NCBI RefSeq assembly: GCF_001699815.1 | Contig: NZ_MCGB01000097.1 | Coordinates: 124,001 to 188,000 of the forward strand | DNA from: Ralstonia pickettii | GTDB taxonomy: Bacteria; Pseudomonadota; Gammaproteobacteria; Burkholderiales; Burkholderiaceae | DNA: 64,000 nucleotides | Direction of reading: 5' to 3' | Shown: positions 8,863 to 17,900 of the stretch, piece by piece | Numbering within the stretch: the first letter of the stretch is position 1 | Layout: the number at the start of each line of letters is the position of its first letter | Notes under the pieces: generated by a model | Database searches by the model: none | Told to the model about the DNA's origin: nothing | What the model saw: the letters and a program-made list of their open reading frames with translations, nothing else | Position numbers and translations under genes: made by a program

Positions 8863-9666
8863 ATGAAATCGTTCAGCTGCCCGGATGGCACCATGGTTCG
8901 CAAGGCCATTCCCTCTCTGGTGTCCGCGTGCCTTGTGGCGTTTGCTGCCGCATGCATGGTGGGTGGGGCTTGGGCTGAGGAACCAGACGGCCGCACGCTC
9001 GTCGATCGCGTCGATACCCTGCTGTGGGGCAAGACGCTGCAAGGCGAGTTCCAGATGACGATCACCACACCGCGCTGGCAGCGCGCGCTTGACCTGCGCG
9101 CCTGGATGGAGCGGCCGCGGCGCTCGTTCATCCGCGTTCTGGCGCCGGCCAAGGAGGCCGGTATTGGGTCGCTGCGTATCGGCTCGGAGATGTGGAACTA
9201 CCTGCCCAACATCGAGCGCACCATCAAGATTCCGCCGTCGATGATGCTGCAGCCCTGGATGGGCTCCGACTTCACCAACGACGACTTGGTCAAGCAAAGC
9301 AGCGCCGTGGATGACTACACGCATCGGGTTCTCCGCACGGAGGTGCTGAACGGCGCCGCGTCTTACGTGATTGAATCGATTCCCAAGCCGGATGCCGCCG
9401 TCGTGTGGGGAAAGATTCTCTACTGGATTCGGCAAGCGGATACGATTCCGCTCAAGCAGTATTACTACAACGAGCGCAACGAACTGGTGCGGGTCCTGAC
9501 GTTCTCCGACGTTGGCCCGATGGGTGGCCGCACCATTCCGACCAAATGGGAAATGCGCCCCGTGAATGATCCAGGCCACGCAACCGTGATCGTCGTCAAG
9601 GCCGCGCGCTACGACCAGCCGATTGACGACGAACGCTTTACGCAGCGCAATCTGCAAAAGCCATGA
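8863..9666 (+). CDS. LolA-like outer-membrane lipoprotein-sorting family protein
   Basis: A 267-residue exported protein. The signal peptide is best read from an internal ATG at 8893 (MVRKAIPSLVSACLVAF, cut near AWA-EEPDG). The mature part has the features of the LolA-like outer membrane lipoprotein-sorting family: a beta-rich fold with WMERPRRSFIRVL, EAGIGSLRIGSEMWNYLPN and IPPSMMLQPWMGSDFTNDDL. Such proteins carry lipid or lipoprotein across the periplasm. Its stop overlaps the start of the ABC ATPase gene (ATGA), and the operon continues with a permease and an outer-membrane barrel, which supports an envelope-spanning export role. The cargo is unknown. Confidence 0.8.
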   Translation: MKSFSCPDGTMVRKAIPSLVSACLVAFAAACMVGGAWAEEPDGRTLVDRVDTLLWGKTLQGEFQMTITTPRWQRALDLRAWMERPRRSFIRVLAPAKEAGIGSLRIGSEMWNYLPNIERTIKIPPSMMLQPWMGSDFTNDDLVKQSSAVDDYTHRVLRTEVLNGAASYVIESIPKPDAAVVWGKILYWIRQADTIPLKQYYYNERNELVRVLTFSDVGPMGGRTIPTKWEMRPVNDPGHATVIVVKAARYDQPIDDERFTQRNLQKP

Positions 9667-10367
9667 ATGCTGCAGCCGATACAGTCGTCAAGCTCGTAGG
9701 TGTCTCCAGGCTGTATCGGCAAGGTGCCAGCGTCGTGCATGCGCTGCAGCATATCAATCTGGAAATCCGCAAAGGCGACTTTGCGGTGCTGGTAGGGCCG
9801 TCCGGCTCGGGCAAGACAACGCTCCTGAACGTGATCGGTGGCTTGGACTCACCCACCGAAGGCCATGTCTGGGTCGACGGCAGCGAGATCGGGACACTGG
9901 GTAAAGCCGCGCTTTCGGACATCCGCTTGCGCAAGATCGGCTTCGTCTTCCAGGAGTTCAATCTGATTCCCGTTCTTTCCGCGCTAGAAAACGTGGAATT
10001 CGTGATGCTGTTGCAGGGGGTGCCAGAGATGCAGCGCCGGGACCGCGCCATGACGCTGCTCAAGGAACTGGGATTGGAAGGGATGGAGCACAGGCGTCCG
10101 CAGCAACTCTCCGGTGGGCAGCAGCAGCGCGTGGCGGTGGCGCGCGCCATCGCGGCCGAGCCGATCATCGTGCTGCCCGATGAGCCGACCGCCAATCTGG
10201 ATTCCAAAGCCGGCGCCGCGCTCATGGACATGATGAAGGCCATGAATGAACGGCGCGGCGTGACGTTCGTGTTCTCCACCCACGACCCGATGGTGGTCGA
10301 ACGCGCGCGGCGGGTCATTCGCCTGCGTGACGGCCGGATCGAAGCCGATGAGCGCCGACCGCCATGA
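9663..10367 (+). CDS. ABC transporter ATP-binding protein (LolD/MacB type)
   Basis: A 234-residue ATPase subunit with Walker A GPSGSGKTT near residues 44-52, Q-loop FVFQEFNL, signature LSGGQQQR, Walker B IIVLPDEPTANLD and the H-loop STHDP. This set and size are typical of the LolD/MacB group that powers mechanotransmission rather than substrate passage through the membrane. It overlaps the genes on both sides by four bases (ATGA each time), so it must be cotranslated with the LolA-like protein and the FtsX-type permease, its evident partner. Confidence 0.9.
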   Translation: MNAAADTVVKLVGVSRLYRQGASVVHALQHINLEIRKGDFAVLVGPSGSGKTTLLNVIGGLDSPTEGHVWVDGSEIGTLGKAALSDIRLRKIGFVFQEFNLIPVLSALENVEFVMLLQGVPEMQRRDRAMTLLKELGLEGMEHRRPQQLSGGQQQRVAVARAIAAEPIIVLPDEPTANLDSKAGAALMDMMKAMNERRGVTFVFSTHDPMVVERARRVIRLRDGRIEADERRPP

Positions 10368-12856
10368 TGCTGCTGCCACTCGCCGTGCGCAATGTGCTGC
10401 GCAACCGCAGGCGTTCCGCCATCACCATCTCGTCGATCGCCATCGGCCTAGCGGCGATGATCTTCAACTGGGGATTCACCGCTGGCATGAACCGCGAGAT
10501 GGTCGAGAACACCACGCGGTATTTCGCCGGCGATGCGCAGGTGCATCTCAAGGGCTACCACGACGATCCGATCCTTGATCTCGCCATGCCAGACTCGGCC
10601 CCCATCCTGCATGCCGTGCGCAACGAGGCTGGGGTGGCAGCCGCCAGCATCCGCCTGGAAACCAAAGCGCTGGCCAGCCGGGGCGACAAGTCGCGCGGCC
10701 TCATGCTCGTCGGCGTCGAGCCGGCAGACGAGGCGCAGGTGACGATGCTCTCGGACGCCATCGTGGCCGGGCAGCCGCTGACGACCGGCGCGCCCGGCGT
10801 GCTGATCGGGGAGATGCTTGCTGAAGCGCTCGCGGTGCGGCCCGGGCAGAACATCGTGTTCGTGGGGCAGGGCTACGACGGCTCGATATCGAGCGGAAAG
10901 TATCCGGTGCGCGGCATCTTCCGCAGCAAGATCGACGATCTCGACGGCTACGTCGCCGTGATGCCGCTGCCTGTTGTGCGGGAGTTTCTCTCCGCGCCCG
11001 GTGGCGCCACCGCCATCGCCCTGCGGCTGCGCGAGCGCTCGCGCCTGGAGCCGGTCAGCGCGGGGCTCGCCGAGCGCCTGGGAGATCGTTACGAAGTCGT
11101 GGGGTGGCCACGGCTGCTACCGATGGTAGCGGTCAGTTCGCGCTTTCACGAGGTCACGACCTACGTGGTGCTGTTGGTGTTCTTCGTGGTGGTCGTCTTC
11201 GCGGTGGCGAATCCTGTGCTGATGTCCGTGATGGAGCGCACGCGCGAATTCGGCATCATGCTTGCCGTCGGCATGAGCCGCACGCGCGTGCTTCGGCTGG
11301 TCCTGTATGAATCGATCCTTCTGGGCATCGTTGGCCTGATCGTCGGCAACGCCGTCGGCTGGACAGTGACGGCGTATTTCGCGCGCGCGGGTATCCATCT
11401 GCACGGTTTTGAAGCCGGGCTGCGCACGATGCCCGGGCTGTCCGACGTCGTCTATCCGGTGGTGAGCGCCGAGCGTGGCGTCGTGCTGTCAGTGGCGGTC
11501 TTCGTCATTGCCGGGCTGGCGGCACTGTATCCCGCTGCCAAGGCCGTGCAGTTGCGGCCCATCGAGGCGATTCGCGGGCTACCCGCTGCCATGCGGGTGT
11601 CGTCACGAAACACGGGCGATTCCCGCTTGCCGGTGTTCGTGCTGCTCGCACTGCGCAACCTGCTGCGCAATCCACGCCGCACGGCCCTCATGGCCGCAGG
11701 CGCTGCCTTCGGCATCGTGGGCTTTGTCTTCATCCTGGGGTTTTTCGACGGATTCTTCGACCAGACGATCGAGAACTCCACGCGTTATCTGACGGGGCAC
11801 ATCCAGGTCGAACGCAAGGGCTTTCGCAAGGATTATGCCCCCGAGCTTGCCATCGACGATGCCGTCTCGCTGCTGCAAGCCGTCCGGGGCACGCCTGGCG
11901 TGATTGCGGCTGCGCCGCGCACCCAGGTCCAGGCGTTGGCCAGCACGGCCTCGAAATCCGAAGGCATCATGCTCATCGGCATCGATCCGGTGGCGGAGGC
12001 TAAGGTCACGTTCATTTCCCGCACGGTTGTCCAGGGACGGGCGCTCATACCTGGCGCCGATCGCGAAGTCATGATTGGCCGCAGGCTCGCCGACAAGCTC
12101 GGTGTCCGCCTGGGCGAGAAGATCGTCGTCATGGCCCAGGCCGCCAACGGCGAGCTCGGCACGGCAGCCTACGGGGTGGGGGGCATTTTCTCGACGGAAA
12201 GTGCCAGTTTCGATGGCGCATTTGCTTTTGTCACGCTGCCAGCGGCGCAGTCGTTGCTTGCGCTCGGTTCACGCGTTTCCACCATCAATGTCCGGCTGGA
12301 GGATCGCGCGCACGTGTCCGCTGCCGTTGCCCTGCTACGCGCGCGTATCGGTGGCACCGACGTGACGCTGATACCGTGGCAGGAACTCTTGCCGCAGCTC
12401 GAAGACATGGTCCGGCTCCTGCGCGTGGTGAGCAGTATCATCCTGGCGGTGCTGCTTCTGGTGATTACCACGTCGGTCATCAATACCGTGTTCATGGCCG
12501 TCACCGAGCGCACGCGCGAGTTTGGCGTGATGCTGGCGCTTGGCACGTCGCCCGCCGCCTTGAGGCGCATGGTCGTATATGAGTCCATCGCCTTGCTGTT
12601 GATCGCGTCTGCCGTCGGGTATGGCGCCGGCATTGCGCTGGTGCTGTATCTTGGGCATGCCGGTATGGACCTGTCGAGCTTCTTCGCCGGATATTCCGCC
12701 ATCCCCGGGTTGACCGGCATCGTTTATCCGCGCATTTTCGGTGCGACGGTGGTCCCGCCGGGTATTGCGCTGTTGATTGCCGGCGTGCTGGTTTCGCTCT
12801 ATCCCGCGGCCAAGGCGGCGCGGCTCGATCCAGTGCAAGCGATACGCCATGTTTAA
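10364..12856 (+). CDS. Two-unit FtsX/MacB-type ABC permease
   Basis: An 830-residue inner-membrane permease made of two homologous halves. Each begins with a motif of the type LAxRNxLRNxRRxA (residue 6 and near residue 425), a first transmembrane helix, then a conserved ENxTRYxxGxxQV stretch and a periplasmic MacB_PCD-like domain, followed by three helices ending in LYPAAKA and LDPVQAIR or LRPIEAIR. Eight helices in total replace the usual dimer of FtsX subunits (LolC plus LolE) by one fused chain. With the overlapping ATPase it forms a complete exporter that would extract a lipid-like cargo from the inner membrane. Confidence 0.85.
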   Translation: MMLLPLAVRNVLRNRRRSAITISSIAIGLAAMIFNWGFTAGMNREMVENTTRYFAGDAQVHLKGYHDDPILDLAMPDSAPILHAVRNEAGVAAASIRLETKALASRGDKSRGLMLVGVEPADEAQVTMLSDAIVAGQPLTTGAPGVLIGEMLAEALAVRPGQNIVFVGQGYDGSISSGKYPVRGIFRSKIDDLDGYVAVMPLPVVREFLSAPGGATAIALRLRERSRLEPVSAGLAERLGDRYEVVGWPRLLPMVAVSSRFHEVTTYVVLLVFFVVVVFAVANPVLMSVMERTREFGIMLAVGMSRTRVLRLVLYESILLGIVGLIVGNAVGWTVTAYFARAGIHLHGFEAGLRTMPGLSDVVYPVVSAERGVVLSVAVFVIAGLAALYPAAKAVQLRPIEAIRGLPAAMRVSSRNTGDSRLPVFVLLALRNLLRNPRRTALMAAGAAFGIVGFVFILGFFDGFFDQTIENSTRYLTGHIQVERKGFRKDYAPELAIDDAVSLLQAVRGTPGVIAAAPRTQVQALASTASKSEGIMLIGIDPVAEAKVTFISRTVVQGRALIPGADREVMIGRRLADKLGVRLGEKIVVMAQAANGELGTAAYGVGGIFSTESASFDGAFAFVTLPAAQSLLALGSRVSTINVRLEDRAHVSAAVALLRARIGGTDVTLIPWQELLPQLEDMVRLLRVVSSIILAVLLLVITTSVINTVFMAVTERTREFGVMLALGTSPAALRRMVVYESIALLLIASAVGYGAGIALVLYLGHAGMDLSSFFAGYSAIPGLTGIVYPRIFGATVVPPGIALLIAGVLVSLYPAAKAARLDPVQAIRHV

Positions 12857-13994
12857 GCAAGCCGTGCCGTTCGGACTTCTGGCGGCTCTGGCCTTCGGAG
12901 CCTCGGCGCAGGAGACGTCGCAGTCCGGGTTGAAATTTTCCGGTTACTACAAGAGCTTGCTGGAGGAATCGGAAACCATCGTGCCCGGCGGGCAACGCTA
13001 TCTGCTCGATCTCAATCGCCTGCGGCTGCAGTTGCAGGGCAAGCTCTCCGAGCACGTCGCCGTGGATCTGCAGTACGACAACGAATTGCTGTTCGGCAGC
13101 TACCTGCACACCGCACAGTTCGCAAGCCAGAGCAGTCTCGCGCCGGATCAGTACCTGGATCTCGACGGCAATTACCTGCGTGGCGGCTCGTACTACGGCC
13201 AGCACCGGCTGTATCGCGGCAACGTCACCCTGTCATCGGGCGACACCGATGTGCGCATCGGGCGGCAGCGCATCGCATGGGGAACGGGCCGTTTCTGGAG
13301 CCCGCTCGACCTGCTGAACCCCCTGAACCCGACTGCCATCGAGCGCGAGGAGCGCGTGGGTGTCGACGCGGTGCTGGCCGAGCACAAGCTGGGGCCCATC
13401 TCCCGCATCAGCGCTGTGTACGCGCCGGGGCACGGTGGCGCGGACTCCAGCGCGGCATTCAATTGGCACGCCAACACGCATGGCGTGGACTATTCCATTG
13501 TCGGCGGGCGCTTCGGCAATGAGCAGGTCGCCGGCTTCGATCTCGCGGGGCAGATCGGCACGGCGGGCATTCGTGGTGAGTTCACGCAAGTGCGTGCCAA
13601 GACTGGCTCGACCTATCAACGTGCCGTTCTCGCGCTCGATTATGCGTTTGCGAACACGCTCACGCTTAGCGCCGAGCTCTACTACAACGGCGCCGGCACG
13701 ACCAATGCCGCCGCGTACGATTTCACGTCGCTGTTGACCGGCAAGATTCGCAGCGTTGCCAAGCACTATGCTGGTGGCTACATGAGCTACGAAATCACGC
13801 CGCTGCTCAAGTGGGAGGGCTATGTGGTGGTCAATTTGGACGACCATAGCCGTTTCGTTTCGCCCCTGCTGACCTATTCGATCAAGACGAATCTCGACTG
13901 GCAGATCGGCGCCCAGTTCTTTATGGGCAGCAGTGGCAGTGAGTTTGGACATTTCCATCACATCTACTACACGCAGATACAGTGGTTCTTCTAA
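12849..13994 (+). CDS. Outer-membrane beta-barrel protein of the exporter operon
   Basis: A 381-residue protein with a signal peptide (MFKQAVPFGLLAALAFGASA) and alternating hydrophobic/polar beta-strand sequence to the end. The C-terminal YYTQIQWFF carries the terminal aromatic residue typical of Bam-assembled barrels. The start at 12849 overlaps the end of the permease gene by eight bases. The sequence contains DVRIGRQRIAWGTGRFWSPLDLLNP, a motif seen in porin-like proteins that accompany LolA-like/FtsX operons, given here in part only as IGRQRIAWG. It may be the outer-membrane exit or acceptor of the system; this is inferred from context. Confidence 0.75.
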   Translation: MFKQAVPFGLLAALAFGASAQETSQSGLKFSGYYKSLLEESETIVPGGQRYLLDLNRLRLQLQGKLSEHVAVDLQYDNELLFGSYLHTAQFASQSSLAPDQYLDLDGNYLRGGSYYGQHRLYRGNVTLSSGDTDVRIGRQRIAWGTGRFWSPLDLLNPLNPTAIEREERVGVDAVLAEHKLGPISRISAVYAPGHGGADSSAAFNWHANTHGVDYSIVGGRFGNEQVAGFDLAGQIGTAGIRGEFTQVRAKTGSTYQRAVLALDYAFANTLTLSAELYYNGAGTTNAAAYDFTSLLTGKIRSVAKHYAGGYMSYEITPLLKWEGYVVVNLDDHSRFVSPLLTYSIKTNLDWQIGAQFFMGSSGSEFGHFHHIYYTQIQWFF

Positions 13995-14090
13995 AACGAT
14001 AGTGCTTGCCGGCTGTCGACGTCCGGAAAGCTGGGCTCGGATGCGTGCATGGCGCGGCAATGGGGAAGGTGGGCAACGAGGAGAAGGAAC

Positions 14091-15788
14091 ATGGGCGTCA
14101 TAACGCATGCGAATCCCGAACCAGCGGTGCGCGAGCGGGTGCCCGCTGAACTGCCACGGCTCTTGTACATCCTGCGCGCATTGGCCGGGGCAGGGTGGGC
14201 GCATTATGTGGAGCGGCTACGGATTGGCCGTGACGCACTCGAAGCTTCAGTTGAGGCGGTGCAAGCGACCGATCAGGATGCAAAGCGGCTGAGAGCTACG
14301 CTCGAAGGGCTGGGGCCCGCGTTCGTCAAGTTTGGCCAGCTTCTGAGCCTGCGGCGCGATATGTTGCCGGAGGTCTATATCGAGGAGCTGCAACGGCTCC
14401 AGGATGATGTCGCTGTTTTCCCTGGCGAGCAGGCGCGTGAGATTGTCGAGCGTGAACTGGGCAAATCCGTTCACGCGTTGTTCACCAGTTTCGATGAGAC
14501 GCCCCTGGCTGCCGCGTCGATCGGCCAGGTCCATACGGCGCAGTTGATTGACGGCACCAGCGTGGTGGTCAAGGTGCAGCGCCCCGGCATCGAGCCCATC
14601 ATTCATGCCGATGTCAGGATCATGCGCTTCTTGGCCCGTCAACTGGAGCGGTATGTGCCGGAGAGTCGCCGATTTGGCCCGGGCGATCTGGTGGAAGAGT
14701 TTGCCCGGCTCATCAACGAAGAATTGGACTATCAAGTCGAGGCGCGCAACGGCGATCTCCTGAGGGAGAATTTGCAGGATGATAAGCACGTCTTCGTGCC
14801 CCGCATCTTTTGGGAGCAGACCAGCCGACGTGTCTTGACCATGGAGCGCAGTTTCGGCAAGAAGCTTACGCATATTCCGTCGTCCGAACAGGAGAGCCGA
14901 CGGCGCGTGGCGCAGGCGCTGATGGCATCGTTCTTGAAGCAGGTCTTCGAGGACGGCTTCTTTCACGGCGACCCGCATCCGGGCAACGTATTTTTGCTGG
15001 AGGACGGCCGGCTTTGCTTTCATGACTTTGGCATCATGGGACGGCTGTCCGCCTATGATCAGGAAGCCTTGGCCCAGTTGATTCTCGCCGTCAGTTCCGG
15101 CGAGGTGTCATGGATGGTGGATGCCTATTTCGAGATGGGGGTGGCGACCGAGGGGGTGGATCGTGAGGCATTTACCCGCGATGCTTCGCAGGCACTTGAC
15201 GCATACTACGAAGCCGCCGGGAAAGGCTATTCGTTCGGCGAAATTGTCCGCCAGTTTGCGCTGCTCAGCCAGCGCCATCGGATCAAACTGCCGCGCCAGT
15301 TTCTGCTGGTCTCGAAAGCGTTCATGCTGGTCGAATCGCAAGCGTTGACGCTCGCCCCGGACTTCAACGCACTCGCGTCCTTGCGGGAATATGCGCCGCA
15401 TTTGCTCGGCCGCAAACTATTGCAGGGGGCGAATGTACAGACCGAGTTCAGCAGGGGATTCCGCACCTTGCGCGCGCTGCATCACGCCGCCGCCTTGCTG
15501 CCCGACATTCTGAACCGCACGGTGGAGGCGCTCAGCAGCGGTAAGGCGACGCTGCATATCAAACACGACCAGTTGCAAGGATTGGAAGCGCATATCGACC
15601 GTGCAAGCAACCGGCTGAGCTTGAGCTTGATTATTGCGAGCGTCGTGATTGGCTCCTCAATCGTCATGGCGTTCCACAGCGGTCCGCACTATGCGGGCAT
15701 TCCAGTGCTGGGGCTTCTGGGTTTCGTCGTCGCCAGCGTGATGGGCCTCGCTTGGGCGGTTGCGATCCTGCGATCAGGAAAGTTCTAG
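14091..15788 (+). CDS. ABC1/UbiB family atypical protein kinase
   Basis: A 565-residue member of the UbiB/AarF/COQ8 family. Visible motifs are [14 protein letters not shown] near residue 79 (the KxGQ extension), the Ala-rich loop AAASIGQVH, the lysine strand [17 protein letters not shown] near 292 and DFG near 311. Two hydrophobic segments end the protein (about 520-560). The family works in ubiquinone biosynthesis or lipid homeostasis as an ATPase or kinase. This copy is accessory, not next to ubiE or ubiJ. The start at 14091 is chosen for GAGGAGAAGGA upstream. It lies 96 bases after the barrel gene and may belong to the same transcript. Confidence 0.88.
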   Translation: MGVITHANPEPAVRERVPAELPRLLYILRALAGAGWAHYVERLRIGRDALEASVEAVQATDQDAKRLRATLEGLGPAFVKFGQLLSLRRDMLPEVYIEELQRLQDDVAVFPGEQAREIVERELGKSVHALFTSFDETPLAAASIGQVHTAQLIDGTSVVVKVQRPGIEPIIHADVRIMRFLARQLERYVPESRRFGPGDLVEEFARLINEELDYQVEARNGDLLRENLQDDKHVFVPRIFWEQTSRRVLTMERSFGKKLTHIPSSEQESRRRVAQALMASFLKQVFEDGFFHGDPHPGNVFLLEDGRLCFHDFGIMGRLSAYDQEALAQLILAVSSGEVSWMVDAYFEMGVATEGVDREAFTRDASQALDAYYEAAGKGYSFGEIVRQFALLSQRHRIKLPRQFLLVSKAFMLVESQALTLAPDFNALASLREYAPHLLGRKLLQGANVQTEFSRGFRTLRALHHAAALLPDILNRTVEALSSGKATLHIKHDQLQGLEAHIDRASNRLSLSLIIASVVIGSSIVMAFHSGPHYAGIPVLGLLGFVVASVMGLAWAVAILRSGKF

Positions 15789-15838
15789 AGGCGCCGCTAC
15801 AAGCAATGGGGCCTCGAAAGCAACGATGCAGCGCTCCG

Positions 15839-17023
15839 CTAAAAGACGGCGATGGCACCCGTGGCCAACTCCCGTATCAGCGCTGGAAGCGCCGCCAAAT
15901 GCTGCGCGGTCAGCTCGCGAACTTGCCGCTGCCGCGCAGCGGAGAACCCACCCGCCGCTGCAAGGTCGATCGCCACCAACTGAGGCTGGTCGACCGGGTG
16001 GCCGATTGCCGAGAGCAGCCTGACCGTCACTTCATCCACGCCTTCGATGTCGGCATGAATGCTCGCCGCCAATCGATGTGCCAGCACGTTGTAGAGCTTG
16101 CCGACATGCGCGGCCGGATTCTTTCCCGCTGCCGCTTCCAATGACATCGGGCGGTACGGCGTGATCAAGCCGTTGACGCGATTGCCGCGGCCGACCTCGC
16201 CATCGTCGCCGTGCTCCGCACTTAACCCGGTCACGGTCAGGTAAATTCCGCTCTCGTCAAGCGTAGCTGGGTCATCCAGGGTGTTGATCCCGATATGGCA
16301 CGCCGTCGGCAGACACCCAGCCAGGTACGCTGCCAATCGGCCCTTGAGTGTGAAATAGTCTTCAATACTTCCCACGTCTCGGTCGACGAGTGCGAGCGCC
16401 ACGGTAAGGCCGAAGTGCGCGCCCAGCCGGTGCCCCATGATCTTAAAATCCGCCCCAGCCGCATCAAAGGCGCTGCGAAATTCGTTGGAGCGCAGGACGC
16501 GCGCAGCGCAAAGGACCGTGTCTTCGAGTCGGGAGCGGGGTGCGTACCCGACGCCGAAGGAGGTGTCGTTGGCCAGCGGAAGCGCCGCCTGCTGGATAAC
16601 ACGCTGAAGATTCGGCGCCGAAGGCCTCAAAACAAGCTCGATGCCGATGTCATTGCCTGCCTTTCCCAAGGTTGCCACCAGGTATTCGCGGATGGATTGC
16701 TCGACGAGTGACGTGGCCGAAGCCGACGGCAACTCGGTCACGGGGCCGCAGACGATCAGCCGCGCGGGACGCAGAACTTTGCCGCCGCCGAACCGTGGCT
16801 GGCTGATGCCTCCGATTAACAGCGCCTTATCCAGGTTGAAGTGCTGAATCGCTCCGTATGCTTGCAGATAGGCTCGGGATAGGGCGCAGGCTGCCGCCTC
16901 GACGGCGCCATCGCACAGGCTGTCCGGATGGCCGAAGCCCTTGTGCTCGGCAATTTCGGTTTGTGTGGCTTCCAGCGTCGACGTGGTCGAGATGGAGAGT
17001 GCAATTTCGCCGACAGTCCGCAT
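15839..17023 (-). CDS. Archaeal-type S-adenosylmethionine synthetase
   Basis: A 394-residue enzyme of the archaeal-type methionine adenosyltransferase family (ATP + Met to AdoMet), unrelated at sequence level to bacterial MetK. Diagnostic stretches are EHKGFGHPDSLCDG near residue 27, GVGYAPRSRLE, GDDGEVGRGNRVNGLITPYR and GKNPAAHVGKLYN, all of which are family signatures. The length matches the roughly 400 residues of archaeal enzymes. It is convergent with the UbiB-type kinase gene and divergent from lemA, with an FNR-like half-matched box in the shared gap. A second AdoMet source in an island that also encodes AdoMet-using ICMT and CFA enzymes is suggestive. It is probably acquired by transfer. 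Confidence 0.88.
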   Translation of the reverse strand: MRTVGEIALSISTTSTLEATQTEIAEHKGFGHPDSLCDGAVEAAACALSRAYLQAYGAIQHFNLDKALLIGGISQPRFGGGKVLRPARLIVCGPVTELPSASATSLVEQSIREYLVATLGKAGNDIGIELVLRPSAPNLQRVIQQAALPLANDTSFGVGYAPRSRLEDTVLCAARVLRSNEFRSAFDAAGADFKIMGHRLGAHFGLTVALALVDRDVGSIEDYFTLKGRLAAYLAGCLPTACHIGINTLDDPATLDESGIYLTVTGLSAEHGDDGEVGRGNRVNGLITPYRPMSLEAAAGKNPAAHVGKLYNVLAHRLAASIHADIEGVDEVTVRLLSAIGHPVDQPQLVAIDLAAAGGFSAARQRQVRELTAQHLAALPALIRELATGAIAVF

Positions 17024-17121
17024 GATAAGACGCTCCTGCCCAAATCCGATTGGGTCATTCTATTCACTGGCAGTCCAGTTTGGTATTAAGACCGTCCCCT
17101 CGGGGGTCGCGATTGTGGGCC

Positions 17122-17135
17122 TTGAGCGACATCAA
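17122..17135 (+). promoter_or_regulatory. FNR/Anr-like box between AdoMet synthetase and lemA
   Basis: TTGAGCGACATCAA matches nine of ten fixed positions of TTGAT-N4-ATCAA. A TAGCAT hexamer at 17157-17162 lies about 31 bases downstream of its centre on the lemA side, fitting a class II promoter for 17278 onward. Confidence 0.4.
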
Positions 17136-17277
17136 CAAATTCGCCGCCCGAGTGACTAGCATGGAAACAGGACACCCGGAGCGGCATGGGCTCTTGTGTG
17201 GCAGGAACGGCATGGTTGGCCCATGCGCGGTGTTCCCATGCCTCCGGGGCTAAGAATCTCGAAAATGGAGGTGTCTG

Positions 17278-17900
17278 ATGCGAGCAGCATGGTCAGTCGT
17301 TGTTGCGGTAATTTTGGCAATCAGCCTCTCGGGGTGCGGCTATAACACCATTCAAGCGCAGGATGAACAGGTCAAGGCAGGCTGGTCTGAAGTCGTGAAC
17401 CAATACCAGCGGCGCGCGACCTGGTACCGAACCTGGTCAACACGGTCAAGGGTTACGCAAGTCATGAGAAAGAGGTGTTGACGGAGGTGACTGAGGCTCG
17501 CGCGCGTGTCGGCGCCATCCAAGCCTCGCCTGCGTTGCTCAATGATCCGCAGGCGTTTGCCCGATTCCAGTCGGCGCAGCAGCAGTTGACCGGATCGCTG
17601 TCCCGACTCCTTGCCGTGTCGGAGAACTACCCGCAGTTGAAGGCAGATGCTGGGTTTCGCGATCTGCAAGCACAGCTTGAGGGGACCGAGAACCGGATCA
17701 CCATTGCACGAAATCGGTACATCCAATCGGTACAGAGCTACAACGTGACCGTGCGCTCATTTCCATCGAATCTGACCGCGAAGGCCTTCGGCTATCAGGA
17801 GAAGCCCAATTTCACCGTTGCCAACGAGACGGCCATTGCCAAGCCGCCCCAGGTGGAATTCGGTTCGCCGTCCGCCAGTGCGCCGGGGAGCTCCAAGTGA
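17278..17900 (+). pseudogene. lemA: LemA family lipoprotein, interrupted by a one-base frameshift
   Basis: The first frame (17278-17481) starts with a lipoprotein signal (ISLSGCG) followed by YNTIQAQDEQVKAGWSEVVN, the LemA start. The normal continuation LVPNLVNTVKGYA is found only in the +1 frame. That frame then carries the rest of LemA (EVTEARARVGAIQ ... YNVTVRSFPSNLTAKAFGY) to a stop at 17900. A single missing base after 17418, where RRAD should be encoded, explains the break. LemA proteins are coiled-coil membrane-anchored proteins that usually neighbour TPM-domain genes, as here. It is either a true pseudogene or a sequencing deletion. Confidence 0.8.

Noticed and set aside
8518..9657. 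379-codon minus-strand open frame
   Set aside because: It lies opposite the LolA-like gene, which has a signal peptide and overlapping operon partners; the antisense product looks compositional.
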